Positions 8,901-18,181 of a stretch of 64,000 bases of DNA are shown piece after piece. The stretch lies in the NCBI GenBank assembly GCA_900544255.1, contig UQUM01000005.1, positions 33,463 to 97,462 of the forward strand, given 5' to 3'. The notes below the pieces were generated by a model, which was not told where the DNA came from, ran no database searches, and was given only the letters and a program-made list of their open reading frames with translations. Numbering within the stretch: the first letter of the stretch is position 1; every line of letters begins with the position of its first letter. A program made the position numbers and the translations under genes. Source of the stretch: an uncultured Sutterella sp. (GTDB lineage: Bacteria > Pseudomonadota > Gammaproteobacteria > Burkholderiales > Burkholderiaceae_F).

Positions 8901-8960
8901 GTATTAGAAAAAAAACGGCGGAGGATTTTGACCTGTCGTCGTCTCGTTCGAGGACTTTTC

Positions 8961-10328
8961 TCAGTGCTCGAGCACGAACATATCCTCAATATACCCTGAG
9001 TCACTCACACGCACGGCATACCGCTGATGATGCGACTGATTGATCATCCAGCGATCCAACTCTTCCTGTACCCGCCGCACGTCGGCCGTGAGCTGCGCCA
9101 AATAATCATCATGCTGATCATTTAACTCGCGGGCATGCTGACTGATGGCGCCGGCCAACTGAATTTCCGCTTCGTTCATGATGCGGGCATTGCGATTCAA
9201 CGCGTCTTCCGCAATATGCTGCGCTTTCACAATGACGGGTTTAACGTCCGGAAACGCCGTGATGTCCTTTTCAATTTCCGCCGCACCGTGCAGTTCGTGC
9301 ACATACGTGTCGCCCCCGATCACGCGCAGAATCGACAGAATACGGCGCACGCGCACAATGACTTCCCGCACGCTGATGCAGGCCATGACGTACTGCAGCG
9401 AATGATCCGTGTCTTCCAAGGTTCTCATTACGTTCACACGGTCTTCGATGTCGGCGTCAATGCGGATCGCCGAAGCGTTCACCACATTTTCGAGCGCGTC
9501 GATACGCTGGTTGCGTTCCGTGGCCGGCCCCGTTTCCGCCCCGATCCGGCAATAGTCCGCCGCCAAATCCGAGAGCTCCTTAAAGCGCAGCTGCCAGTTG
9601 CGGGCCGCCAACGCCGACACATATTTCACGATGCCCTTAACGTGTTCGCCCAACACCGCCAATTCCGCATCCAGTTCCTTTTTGAGCGGATGTTCCTTAT
9701 CCGTAGGATTCAACGCACACCACAGCGCATGCACGCGCCCGGGCTGCCCCCAGGAACTGTCGGGCATCAGCATGGGTTCCCCCATCTGTACGCCGTCGCC
9801 GTCGATGGCGCAGATCTGCAGATCGGATGCCACGGCGTTGGCCCGCGGGTGATACCCCTGCTTCAAAGCCTCTTCCAGAACCGGCGAAAACGACACCGCA
9901 TAAATATGGCGTTCAAAGGGACTTTCCGGAACCCAGGCGAGTTTATTGACGTTGGCAAAGAGGCAGTCCAACCCCCGGGCATCATGAAAACCGATGTTGA
10001 GCGACCGCCAATATTCCCGGTCAATCTTAAAGGCGCGCTGAATAAAGACTTCCGCCACCGTCGCGTCGCCCCGCATCGCAGTCACCGCAAGCATCCGGGG
10101 GCGCCCCGGTCCCATGGCTTCAAAATCAAGGACGGCCTGCGATTTGGTTTCCGCATTGTCCTGTGCCGTTTTCGGCGTGGGCTGCTCTGTTGCCTTATCA
10201 CGATGGGCTACGGAAGGCATCGGCGGCTTTTTGGTACGGCGACGCATCATCTGCCAGACAAACCCCGCCCCCACGACGGCGACCGCCGCAAGCGGCGCAC
10301 CGATACTGACGATATCCTGCACAACCAT
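8961..10328 (-). CDS. Membrane-anchored protein of unknown function
   Basis: 455 residues from an ATG with AGAGGAAG before it; an upstream start in the same frame is less likely. The first ~30 residues hold a single hydrophobic segment (about 7-26, GAPLAAVAVVGAGFVWQMM) followed by RRRTKK, predicting an N-terminal anchor with the bulk in the cytoplasm. A Pro/Thr/Gln-rich linker (to about 60) leads into a globular region with FEAMGPGRPRMLAVTAMRGD. The C-terminal third is rich in charged helices, probably coiled coil (HARELNDQHDDYLAQLTADVRRVQEELDRW). I do not recognise the family. The layout recalls a single-pass anchor with a large cytoplasmic domain (EzrA- or ZipA-like topology), but there is no sequence match I would name. 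It has no operon partners. Confidence 0.75.
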   Translation of the reverse strand: MVVQDIVSIGAPLAAVAVVGAGFVWQMMRRRTKKPPMPSVAHRDKATEQPTPKTAQDNAETKSQAVLDFEAMGPGRPRMLAVTAMRGDATVAEVFIQRAFKIDREYWRSLNIGFHDARGLDCLFANVNKLAWVPESPFERHIYAVSFSPVLEEALKQGYHPRANAVASDLQICAIDGDGVQMGEPMLMPDSSWGQPGRVHALWCALNPTDKEHPLKKELDAELAVLGEHVKGIVKYVSALAARNWQLRFKELSDLAADYCRIGAETGPATERNQRIDALENVVNASAIRIDADIEDRVNVMRTLEDTDHSLQYVMACISVREVIVRVRRILSILRVIGGDTYVHELHGAAEIEKDITAFPDVKPVIVKAQHIAEDALNRNARIMNEAEIQLAGAISQHARELNDQHDDYLAQLTADVRRVQEELDRWMINQSHHQRYAVRVSDSGYIEDMFVLEH

Positions 10329-10497
10329 AGTTCTTCCTCTGCAGTACTTGAAAAGGCACACATACCCTTTCAGACGATCGTATTTGGTTTTCCATTATAC
10401 GGAGGCCCAAAATTCACTTCCTCCGATATTTCACTGAGAGGATTCTCCTACAAACGATTGATCAGGTTCTTACTACGGCAGGGCGCCGTTTTTCCTT

Positions 10498-10506
10498 TGC
10501 TACAAT
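10498..10506 (+). promoter_or_regulatory. Putative extended -10 promoter of the aldo/keto reductase gene
   Basis: TGCTACAAT fits TG-n-TACAAT. No clear -35 box stands 17 bases upstream. It lies ~45 bases before the TTG start of the reductase gene. Confidence 0.35.
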
Positions 10507-10549
10507 CCTCTTCACTTTATAAAAACATCCCTTCCTCAGGAGTCACGCT

Positions 10550-11401
10550 TTGCCTACCATCGCAAGCGGTTTTAAATTAGCCAACGGCGTCACCATGCCC
10601 TGCATCGGTCTCGGAACCTGGCAAGTGCCCGATGATGACGGACTCGTTCGGGCCATTCACAGTGCCATTGAGATCGGATACCGTCATATCGACACCGCTC
10701 ACATCTACGGCAACGAGCACAGCGTCGGGGAAGCCGTCCGAACCTGCGGCATCCCGCGCGAAAAGCTCTTCGTCACCAGTAAGCTCTGGAACACGGACCG
10801 CGGCTACAAAGAAACCTTAGAAGCCTTCGAGCGCACGATGGACGTGCTGCAGATCGGTTACCTGGATCTCTTCTTGATACATTGGCCCTGCGCCCGCGGT
10901 GAAGCCATGACGTGGCAGAGCATCAATTCCGGCACGTGGCGCGCCATGGAAGAGATTTACCGTCGCGGCCGCGTGCGGGCGATCGGCGTAAGCAACTTTC
11001 TCATCCATCACCTGGTGCCGCTTCTTGCCCGTGCGGAAGTGATGCCGATGGTGAATCAGCTCGAATTTCATCCGGGATACATGCAGAAAGCCACCTTTGA
11101 CTTCTGTCGCACGCACGGTATTCAGGTTTCGGCGTGGTCTCCGTTGGGCCGCGGCGCCCTCGTTAACCACCCGGTTCTCGTTGAAATCGGCGAGCGCCAC
11201 GGCGTTTCGGGCGCCCAGGTGGCTTTACGCTGGTGTCTGCAGCACGGCGTGGCGGCCATCCCCAAATCCATGACCCCGGAGCGACAAAAGCAAAATGCCG
11301 ATCTTTTCGGGTTCTCGCTCACAACGGAAGAAATGACGCGGCTTGACAAACTGCCGCAGGCCTGTTTCTCGGGGCTCGATCCCGACCACGTCACGTTCTG
11401 A
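10550..11401 (+). CDS. Aldo/keto reductase
   Basis: 283 residues; an NADPH-dependent carbonyl reductase of the 2,5-diketo-gluconate/methylglyoxal reductase type. The AKR catalytic tetrad is visible as D48 (HIDTA), Y53 (HIYGNE), K78 (VTSKLW) and H111 (LIHWP). AIGVSNF and the cofactor-binding IPKSMTPERQKQN motif are present. Translation probably begins at a TTG with AGGAG seven bases upstream; the next ATG, at codon 16, would remove the first beta strand. A terminator follows directly. The substrate cannot be told from sequence. Confidence 0.93.
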   Translation: MPTIASGFKLANGVTMPCIGLGTWQVPDDDGLVRAIHSAIEIGYRHIDTAHIYGNEHSVGEAVRTCGIPREKLFVTSKLWNTDRGYKETLEAFERTMDVLQIGYLDLFLIHWPCARGEAMTWQSINSGTWRAMEEIYRRGRVRAIGVSNFLIHHLVPLLARAEVMPMVNQLEFHPGYMQKATFDFCRTHGIQVSAWSPLGRGALVNHPVLVEIGERHGVSGAQVALRWCLQHGVAAIPKSMTPERQKQNADLFGFSLTTEEMTRLDKLPQACFSGLDPDHVTF

Positions 11402-11420
11402 CCATCCTTTTTTATTTCTT

Positions 11421-11452
11421 CGGCTCCGCTTCCCGGAGCCGATTTTGTCTTT
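11421..11452 (+). terminator. Terminator after the aldo/keto reductase gene
   Basis: Stem CGGCTCCG/CGGAGCCG with a five-base loop, then ATTTTGTCTTT. The following nuclease gene starts with the very next base, so its ribosome site would have to lie in the 3' arm (GGAG) of this hairpin. Confidence 0.8.
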
Positions 11453-11974
11453 ATGCAGCGACTCCTTTTTACCGTCCTTCTCTGCGTCGGCCTTCTCTCA
11501 CCCGCCGCGGCCGAACACCTCACGGGCCGCATCATTCATATCGCCGACGGCGACACCGTCACGCTGCTCACGGAGCAAAACCAATCCGTGCGCATCCGAC
11601 TCTCAGGCATTGATGCACCGGAAAAAAGGCAGCCCTTCGGCACACGGGCCCGCGAAAAAATGACTTCATGCGCCAAAGGGAAACACGCCGTCGTCGACAC
11701 GCACAAAAAGGATCGTTACGGTCGTCAGGTAGGCACCGTCACCGTAGCCGGCACGGATTGCGGTTTGGAACTTCTGAAGTCGGGGCTTGCCTGGTACTAC
11801 GCCGCCTACGAAAAAGAACTCCCGGCCGCGAAGCGCCTTCCCTACCGCCACGCGGAAGACAACGCCCGTAAAATGAAACGGGGCCTCTGGCAGGATAAAA
11901 ATCCGCAGGCCCCGTGGGATTGGCGCAAAGTGCAGCGACAGTCCGCCACGCACCGCACGTCACTTAAAAATTGA
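11453..11974 (+). CDS. Secreted thermonuclease-family nuclease
   Basis: 173 residues with a signal peptide ([20 protein letters not shown], cleavage near A20-E21), so the enzyme is probably periplasmic or extracellular. The staphylococcal-nuclease (OB) fold signatures are visible: IADGDTVTL (calcium-binding aspartates D32 and D34), [12 protein letters not shown] (R49 and E57) and DRYGRQVG (R91). These match the catalytic Arg-Glu-Arg set of the family. The C-terminus runs into the HerA-like gene on the other strand, the two 3' ends overlapping by 15 bases. Only a GGAG inside the preceding terminator stem, ~15 bases away, could serve as ribosome site. Confidence 0.9.
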   Translation: MQRLLFTVLLCVGLLSPAAAEHLTGRIIHIADGDTVTLLTEQNQSVRIRLSGIDAPEKRQPFGTRAREKMTSCAKGKHAVVDTHKKDRYGRQVGTVTVAGTDCGLELLKSGLAWYYAAYEKELPAAKRLPYRHAEDNARKMKRGLWQDKNPQAPWDWRKVQRQSATHRTSLKN

Positions 11975-13468
11975 CTTCAGCACGGATCCGAGCAGACTCG
12001 ACAAGCCTTTGTTGACGGCCTTTTTCGTCTGCTCGCGCACGATGGATTTCGCCACCGACTGCACGAGACCGTCCTTATGGCCGCCGCGGGGCCCGGTGGA
12101 ACCGAAAATAAATTCCTCAAGACCGCTCTTATTTTTTGCGGCTTCCTTCTCGCGTTCCTCGGCTTCTTTTGCGGCCTGCTGTGCGCTTCTCACCTTCTGC
12201 ACAGCTTCGTACGCACTCTCGCGATCCACGGTCTGATCGTAGACCCCGGCCACCAACGAGGTGCGGCGCAACTCGTTGCGTTCTTCATCCGTAACGGGTC
12301 CGATGCGGCTTCCGGGCGATGCGATCCACACGCGTTCCGTCACGCCGGGGCGGCCCTTTTCATCAAGAAAACTCACGAGCGCTTCCCCGACCCCCAGTTC
12401 AAGAATCACTCGTGTGATGTTTAATTTCGGATTCGGCCGCATCGTCTCCCCGACGCTTTTGACCGCCTTCTGATCTTTCGGCGTAAAGGCCCGGAGGGCA
12501 TGCTGAACGCGGTTGCCCAACTGCCCCAAAATAGTGTCCGGAATGTCAATAGGAGACTGCGTCACAAAGTACACACCGACGCCCTTGGAGCGGATGAGGC
12601 GCACGATCTGATCCACTTTCTCAGTGAGCGCCTTGGGGCAGTTGTCAAAAAGAAGATGCGCTTCGTCAAAGAAGAACACAAATTTGGGCTTTTCCAAGTC
12701 TCCGGCTTCAGGCAGCGTGTTGTAGATCGTATTGAGAAGCCACAACAGGAACGTTGAATAGAGCATCGGATTCTGAATGAGCTTATCCGCGGCCAAGATA
12801 TTGACGACGCCTTTTCCGTCCACGGCCTGCATCAGATCCGTGATGTCGAGCATCGGCTCGCCGAAGAATTGATCCCCGCCCTGAACCTGCAGCTGCATGA
12901 GGCCCCGCTGAATGGCGCCGATCGTCGCCGCCGACACATTGCCGTAATCCAGTTTGAATTTGGCAGCATTTTCCCCAATAAAGGTGAGAAGGGCCTGCAG
13001 ATCCTTCAAGTCCGTCAAATCCATCCCTTTATCCGAGGCAAATTTGAAGGCCGCTGAAAGGACGCCCGTCTGCGTATCGTTTAACTTCAGAAGCGACGCA
13101 ATAAGAAGCGGCCCCATGCTCGCGATCGTCGCGCGCACAGGGGACCCCATTTCGCCGAATACGTCCCAAAGCGTCACCGGGCACGGCCCGATTTCCGGTT
13201 CCGGCATCCCATGGGACGAAAGGCGTTTCTTGAGTTTTTCCGTCAACGTCCCCGACTGGGAAATCCCCGTGAGATCCCCCTTCACGTCCGCCATGAAAAC
13301 CGGTACCCCGATGCGGGAAAACTGTTCGGCCATCACCTGCAGCGTCACCGTCTTACCGGTACCGGTAGCTCCCGTAATACAGCCGTGGCGATTGGCATAA
13401 GCGGGAAGAATGTACTGAGGACGGCTCCCGTCTTCAGGATCGGTCTGTGCGATGAAAAGCGGTTCCAC
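11960..13468 (-). CDS. HerA-like ATPase (DUF853/YjgR type)
   Basis: 502 residues from a GTG start with AGGAG six bases upstream; a longer frame exists but lacks a ribosome site. Walker A is GATGTGKT (33-40), and Walker B is [13 protein letters not shown] (roughly 260-272). Further family marks are [23 protein letters not shown] and [24 protein letters not shown], which belong to the DUF853 branch of the HerA/FtsK superfamily. Its cellular role is not established. The C-terminus is a low-complexity, Gln/Glu/Lys-rich helix followed by a basic tail. Transcribed alone, back-to-back with no partner nuclease (no NurA). Confidence 0.9.
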   Translation of the reverse strand: MEPLFIAQTDPEDGSRPQYILPAYANRHGCITGATGTGKTVTLQVMAEQFSRIGVPVFMADVKGDLTGISQSGTLTEKLKKRLSSHGMPEPEIGPCPVTLWDVFGEMGSPVRATIASMGPLLIASLLKLNDTQTGVLSAAFKFASDKGMDLTDLKDLQALLTFIGENAAKFKLDYGNVSAATIGAIQRGLMQLQVQGGDQFFGEPMLDITDLMQAVDGKGVVNILAADKLIQNPMLYSTFLLWLLNTIYNTLPEAGDLEKPKFVFFFDEAHLLFDNCPKALTEKVDQIVRLIRSKGVGVYFVTQSPIDIPDTILGQLGNRVQHALRAFTPKDQKAVKSVGETMRPNPKLNITRVILELGVGEALVSFLDEKGRPGVTERVWIASPGSRIGPVTDEERNELRRTSLVAGVYDQTVDRESAYEAVQKVRSAQQAAKEAEEREKEAAKNKSGLEEFIFGSTGPRGGHKDGLVQSVAKSIVREQTKKAVNKGLSSLLGSVLKSIFK

Positions 13469-13600
13469 AACGGACTCCTTTGGTTCGGATGACAAGCCCG
13501 GGTATTGTCCCGCACGAAAGCAGTCGACGCAAGCCGCACGCAACATTCAGAGCGGTCTCCCCGTCGGAAAGCCGCCCCGTCTTCTTCCGCTTTGACGCAC

Positions 13601-16189
13601 TTAAGCTGCGAGCCGATCCACCGTGCTGCCGGCCTTCATCAGCCGCATTCCCCAGGCAACGACGAGCAGCGTCACGCCGGTATCGGCAAAGACCGCCATC
13701 CACATCGAGGCAAGGCCGGCTATCGCCAGCAGGGCAAACACCGCTTTCACCAACAAAGCAAAGGCAATATTCTGCACCATGGTGCGGTGCGTCAGTTCCG
13801 ACAAATGCTTGAACCAAGCGATCTTGCCAACGTCGTCGTCCATCAGCGCCACATCCGCGGCTTCAATCGCGCTGTCGGCACCTTTGATCCCCATGGCAAA
13901 TCCGATGCGGGCCCGGGAAAGTGCCGGTGCATCATTGATGCCGTCGCCCACCATTGCCGTCGGCGCCTCATTTTCCAAGGCGTCCACCGTCGACAATTTC
14001 TGTTCCGGCAGGAGTTCGGCCTTAATGTTGGCGTCCGCAAGCCCCACGCGGTGCCCGATCGTTTCCGCCGCCCGGCGGTTGTCCCCCGTCAGCAGCCACG
14101 GCGTCAACCCCGCCTTCTTCATCGCGGCAAGAGCTTCAACCGCACCGGCCTTCAACGTATCGGCCACCGCTAAAACACCGACCACGCCGAACATATCGCT
14201 CACCGCTACCGCCGTTTCACCGGCTGCATGTGCTTTTTCAAATGCGTTTTCCACAGCAGGCACCGCGAGTTTCTTCTCACGCAACCACCGCAGATTGGTG
14301 AGCCGAACAAGAGAGCCGTTCACCCGGCCTTCCGTGCCGTACCCAGGGAGCGCCTTAAAGTTTTTCACGACTGCCGTTTCCGTCCCACGGGCTTCGGCCG
14401 CAACCGTAATCGCGCGGCTCACCGGGTGAGAACTCATCGCCGCCAAACTCGCCGCCAACTGCCACACCGTCTTTTCGTCCGCCGTCCCCGTCAGTGCGAG
14501 CGACTCAAACTGCGGTTCGCCGCGCGTGATGGTACCGGTCTTATCAAGAGCCACGTGTTTTAAGTTCCGCCCCTCTTCCAAATACACGCCGCCCTTCACC
14601 AAAATACCGCGCTGCGCTGCGAGCGCCAATGCCGACACAATCGTCACCGGCGTCGAAATCACGATGGCGCAGGGGCAAGCAATCACGAGAATTACCAAAC
14701 CACGGTAAATCCACGTCATCCAGTCACCGGTCACAAGCGCCCCGACAATCATCACCGCCAGCGACAAACCGAATACGGCCGGGGTGTAGCGCGCGGCAAA
14801 TTTATCCACAAAGCGCTGCAGCGGCGCTTTTTTCTGTTCTGCGGCTTCCACCGCCCGAATGATGCGCGAACTCATCGAATCACGCGCCGCAGCAGTCGCC
14901 CGAATCGTAAGCGTACTTTCAAGCGCCAGAGCTCCGGCCCACACCTTGCTGCCCTCGGTCTTTTGCACCGGAAGCGATTCACCCGTAATCATGGATTCAT
15001 CCATGGAGCCCGTACCTTCGAGAACCACGCCGTCAAGCGCGGCGCGTTCCCCGGGTTCCACGCGGTAAACGGTACCCGCCGGCACGGACGCAATGGGTAC
15101 CTTCACCCAAGTGTTGTCCACGAACGTTTCCACTTCGGTCGGTGCAACGTTTAAAAGCGAACGGATCGCCTTCTTGGCGCGGGTCATGCTGAGGCCTTCG
15201 ATCGCTTCACCGATTTCATAGAGCGCCATCACCATCGCCGCCTCGGACCAACTGCCGAGAATCACGGCGCCGATCACCGCGACGGCCATCAGGGTCGTAA
15301 TGTTGAAGACGCCGCGCACAAGCGAAAGGAGGCCCTTTTTGATCGTACCGAACCCCGCCAACAAAATCGCGGCTGCCGCAGGCACCGCCATCGACCAAAT
15401 GCCCCAGCTTTCCGGCGCAGGAATGACGCCGAGATCCACAAATTCGGCCAAAAAGGCCAAGACGAGCGCCGCACCCAAACGCCCCCAAGGCAGTTTGGCT
15501 TCCCGGTTTTCCGCCGAGGCTTCCTTCACCTGACGAATTTTGGCGTGCCACCCTGCTGCGGTAAGGCGCTTTAAGAGCGCCAAGGACTGCTGACTCTGTG
15601 TTACGACGGTCAGCGACTTCAGCCGTTTGTCCACCGAGGCGTCCAATCCCAACACCTTAAGTACGGCTTCAACGTCCGCATCCGTCTTCATATTGTCAAT
15701 GACGTAGACCGTTTCCGCTGCGCCTTGCGTGTCGTTCACGACTTCGGCCGGCATGTTGATCGCCTTGAAGGTCGCCAAAATCGCGGTGATGTCCGACCGG
15801 CCTTCGGACAGCGTGAGCGTCACCACCCGATTCATCGTATCGCAGGCAATGTCGAGCACCGTTTCATTGCCTTTGAGCGCCTCCTTAATTTCCGCCGCTT
15901 CCACCGGGCAGTCCATCGCTTCGACGTAAAGCGTCAACGTTCTCGCGCGGCCCTTCACCGTTTCTTCCACGAGTTCGGCGGGCATGTCCATTTTCTTGAA
16001 AAAGTCGAGCCAAGCACCTGACCTTTCAGTGAGTGCCGTCGTCAATTCCACCGTCCGGTTCATGACGTCAAATGCGGCCTCCGTCACCGACGGATACTTT
16101 TTGAGCGCCTCCTTGATTTCCCCAACTTCCACGGGGCAGTCCATCGCCGGAACCTTAAAACGCAAGACTTTCTGAGCGGTTGTCGTCAT
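13601..16189 (-). CDS. Heavy-metal P1B-type ATPase (Zn/Cd/Pb exporter)
   Basis: 862 residues. It exports divalent soft metals from the cytoplasm at the cost of ATP. There are two N-terminal heavy-metal-associated domains whose metal motif is MDCPVE (C18 and C94) instead of M-x-C-x-x-C. A third, degenerate copy without cysteine follows (about 158-220). The core shows TGES (402-405), the membrane metal site CPC (505-507), the phosphorylated D549 in DKTGT, the SHPVSRAI histidine motif, and GDGINDAP. The CPC motif and the DCxxE-type domains fit the ZntA/CadA/PbrA branch. It is divergent from a CadR/PbrR-like regulator and carries its operator. Confidence 0.95.
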   Translation of the reverse strand: MTTTAQKVLRFKVPAMDCPVEVGEIKEALKKYPSVTEAAFDVMNRTVELTTALTERSGAWLDFFKKMDMPAELVEETVKGRARTLTLYVEAMDCPVEAAEIKEALKGNETVLDIACDTMNRVVTLTLSEGRSDITAILATFKAINMPAEVVNDTQGAAETVYVIDNMKTDADVEAVLKVLGLDASVDKRLKSLTVVTQSQQSLALLKRLTAAGWHAKIRQVKEASAENREAKLPWGRLGAALVLAFLAEFVDLGVIPAPESWGIWSMAVPAAAAILLAGFGTIKKGLLSLVRGVFNITTLMAVAVIGAVILGSWSEAAMVMALYEIGEAIEGLSMTRAKKAIRSLLNVAPTEVETFVDNTWVKVPIASVPAGTVYRVEPGERAALDGVVLEGTGSMDESMITGESLPVQKTEGSKVWAGALALESTLTIRATAAARDSMSSRIIRAVEAAEQKKAPLQRFVDKFAARYTPAVFGLSLAVMIVGALVTGDWMTWIYRGLVILVIACPCAIVISTPVTIVSALALAAQRGILVKGGVYLEEGRNLKHVALDKTGTITRGEPQFESLALTGTADEKTVWQLAASLAAMSSHPVSRAITVAAEARGTETAVVKNFKALPGYGTEGRVNGSLVRLTNLRWLREKKLAVPAVENAFEKAHAAGETAVAVSDMFGVVGVLAVADTLKAGAVEALAAMKKAGLTPWLLTGDNRRAAETIGHRVGLADANIKAELLPEQKLSTVDALENEAPTAMVGDGINDAPALSRARIGFAMGIKGADSAIEAADVALMDDDVGKIAWFKHLSELTHRTMVQNIAFALLVKAVFALLAIAGLASMWMAVFADTGVTLLVVAWGMRLMKAGSTVDRLAA

Positions 16190-16223
16190 GGTTTTTAACC
16201 CTGAACTTTGTTAATGTATGAGG

Positions 16224-16254
16224 ATTAAAAACCCTGAAGTCGCTTCAGGGTCAA
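16224..16254 (-). promoter_or_regulatory. MerR-type operator-promoter for the metal ATPase gene
   Basis: On the minus strand -35 TTGACC (16249-16254) and -10 TTTAAT (16224-16229) are separated by 19 bases, the over-long spacer typical of MerR-controlled promoters. The spacer is filled by a perfect palindrome with arms ACCCTGAAG (16231-16239) and CTTCAGGGT (16243-16251). The regulator would bend and untwist the DNA on metal binding to align the two boxes. Confidence 0.88.
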
Positions 16255-16287
16255 GTCCCCGCAACTACTTTTGGGAAATTTCGTGTC

Positions 16288-16764
16288 ATGCGCATCGGAG
16301 AATTAGCCGCCCAGTCCGGTTTTTCCGTCGAAACCATCCGCTTTTACGAGGCGAAGGGCCTCATTGACCCCGCGCTGCGCACTCAGTCCAACTACCGGAT
16401 CTACGGCGACAAGCATCTGGAGCGGCTGCGCTTTATCCGACACTGCCGTGCCCTCGACATGAGTTTGGAAGACATTGCGGCGCTCGTGGCTTTTGACGCC
16501 AACAAACTCGACGACTGCCGCCATGTTCACGTGATGGTGGCGGAACACGTTAAAAAGATCAGTGACAAAATCCGGGAACTGCAGCAGCTTCGCGAGCACC
16601 TCCTCGCGCTCGCCCTGCGCTGTCCCGGCCACCGCGACGGTCATCCCTGCGGCATTCTCACGGGGCTTGAAGAAGACGCCAAAACCGGTCACTGCTCCTG
16701 CGGGATCGAAAACGCCGCCCCTGAAACAACTGCTCTCAAAAAAGAAGCCCTGAAGTTTTCCTGA
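16288..16764 (+). CDS. MerR-family metal-responsive regulator (CadR/PbrR-like)
   Basis: 158 residues. The N-terminal winged helix MRIGELAAQSGFSVETIRFYEAKGLI is typical of MerR proteins, followed by the dimerisation helix. The metal-binding cysteines of CadR/PbrR proteins are visible: C77 in DDCRHVHVMV, and the pair in RCPGHRDGHPC. A C-terminal GHCSCG motif is also present. The cysteine pattern fits sensing of Cd(II)/Pb(II)/Zn(II). It is divergent from the P-type ATPase gene, with the MerR operator between them. The same site probably also controls its own transcription. Confidence 0.92.
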   Translation: MRIGELAAQSGFSVETIRFYEAKGLIDPALRTQSNYRIYGDKHLERLRFIRHCRALDMSLEDIAALVAFDANKLDDCRHVHVMVAEHVKKISDKIRELQQLREHLLALALRCPGHRDGHPCGILTGLEEDAKTGHCSCGIENAAPETTALKKEALKFS

Positions 16765-16814
16765 CGCGGTAAAGTTTCGTCCTTTTTTGAAGCATTGCGC
16801 ACGCGGAGACCGTC

Positions 16815-17408
16815 ATGCAGCACCTGCTCGCCTTTTTTTCTGATCCCCTGAACCTCAAAACTCTCTTTGTCTTGGCTCTGATCGCCGTTGTCGTCGCCGT
16901 CCCGACCTGGGTTCTCGTCAAATGGGCCAAGGCTTTTCCGCCCGCGCTGAAGCATCCAAAATTGACTTCGGGCTTTGGCGGTTGGCTCATCGTCTTTTTG
17001 GCGGGGCAGGTCGCCTGGTTTCTGCGCGGGCTCTGGGAAGCCTGCTACCTCTCGGGCGAACTTGTCTACGTCTATCAAAAGTCGCCGGGCACCCTTTTGA
17101 GTATTCTCGTCGCCGTACTCCCCACGGTGCTCGCCCTCATCTTGGGGGCGGTCGTTATTTGGCAGCTCGTCGCCAAACGCACCCCGTCGGCCGTTGCCGT
17201 CGTCATCGTCTTCGTCTGGCTGATGGGCCCCGCCGTCGCCGCACTGCAGAGTTGGTACTTTGACGGAGCGCTCACCGAACTCTCGATCTTCGAACTCTTC
17301 GGCTGGGCACTCGCCTGGACGTTGTACTTTGCCGTGAGCCGCCGCGTCGCCCTCACGTACGGCACGCCGCGCGGCCGCACGCTTGCCGAAACCGGCAAGC
17401 AATACTAA
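16815..17408 (+). CDS. DUF2569-like membrane protein
   Basis: 197 residues with about five hydrophobic segments (near 15-37, 55-75, 92-115, 122-145 and 155-175). The stretch FGGWLIVFLAGQ after the first segment resembles the GGWL motif of DUF2569 proteins, whose function is unknown. GGAG precedes the ATG by 7-8 bases. It follows the metal regulator by 50 bases on the same strand and may share its transcript, but nothing in it looks metal-binding. The 3' end overlaps that of nrdG by 4 bases. Confidence 0.7.
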   Translation: MQHLLAFFSDPLNLKTLFVLALIAVVVAVPTWVLVKWAKAFPPALKHPKLTSGFGGWLIVFLAGQVAWFLRGLWEACYLSGELVYVYQKSPGTLLSILVAVLPTVLALILGAVVIWQLVAKRTPSAVAVVIVFVWLMGPAVAALQSWYFDGALTELSIFELFGWALAWTLYFAVSRRVALTYGTPRGRTLAETGKQY

Positions 17409-18181
17409 TCGCGCCGCAGAATAAACATCGGGAAAAGCTCCTTCAGGTGCTTTTCCAACGCTTCTCCCGGGTAATCCGCCCCCACGGACGGCAGGGCTTT
17501 TTCCGCACCGGGCGGCCGCCGGTAAATCTGCAGGGCAAACGTCGTCACGCGGCGTTGCGCCAACCATTGGGCCGCGGTCTCAATATCGGCTGCCGACAAA
17601 AGTTCCGGATGCACTGTCATTCGGACTTCCGTCGGAATACCGGCAGCACGAATCAGGTCAAAACTCTCGCGCCACAGTCGGGCACTCCCCGGCCGCCCCG
17701 TCACACTTTCAAAAAGAGCCTCAGCCTCGGGCGGCGCCTTTACGTCAAGCCCCACCCAATCCAAGTCCGGCAGCAGAGCTTTCAGCCGCCTCGGATAGGC
17801 GCCCCCGGTATGAAGCCCCACCGCCATTGCATACCTCTCCTTCACAACCCTGACCGCCGCCGGCAGCGCCGGATCCACGGTCGGCTCGCCCCCGGAAAAC
17901 ACCACGCCGTCCAAGAGGCCGCGACGCTTCGAAAGAAGTGCCGTCACCCGTTGCCACGTTTCATGCCCTTCGGCCAATTCCCGCGGCTGCATCCAGGCAT
18001 TCTGACAATACCCGCATCGCCAGGGGCATCCCTGCACGAACACCACCGCCGAGAGTTTCCCCGGAAAGTCAATCGTCGTAAAGGGCGTCACCGCCGCCAC
18101 GCGAAGCTCTTCGGCGGGCGCGAAAAAATCCGCACCGAAGTCCCCCTCAGTGCGGATCGTCAGAGTCTTCTTATCCGTCAT
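17405..18181 (-). CDS. nrdG: Anaerobic ribonucleoside-triphosphate reductase activating protein
   Basis: 258 residues; a radical SAM activase that uses a [4Fe-4S] cluster and S-adenosylmethionine to install the glycyl radical on class III ribonucleotide reductase. The cluster motif is GCPWRCGYCQN (C-x3-C-x2-C), followed by the glycine-rich FSGGEPTVDP for SAM binding. The ATG at 18181 overlaps the stop of the small radical-domain gene as TAATG, a layout typical of translational coupling. An in-frame start seven codons upstream lies inside that gene and is not chosen. Confidence 0.95.
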   Translation of the reverse strand: MTDKKTLTIRTEGDFGADFFAPAEELRVAAVTPFTTIDFPGKLSAVVFVQGCPWRCGYCQNAWMQPRELAEGHETWQRVTALLSKRRGLLDGVVFSGGEPTVDPALPAAVRVVKERYAMAVGLHTGGAYPRRLKALLPDLDWVGLDVKAPPEAEALFESVTGRPGSARLWRESFDLIRAAGIPTEVRMTVHPELLSAADIETAAQWLAQRRVTTFALQIYRRPPGAEKALPSVGADYPGEALEKHLKELFPMFILRRD

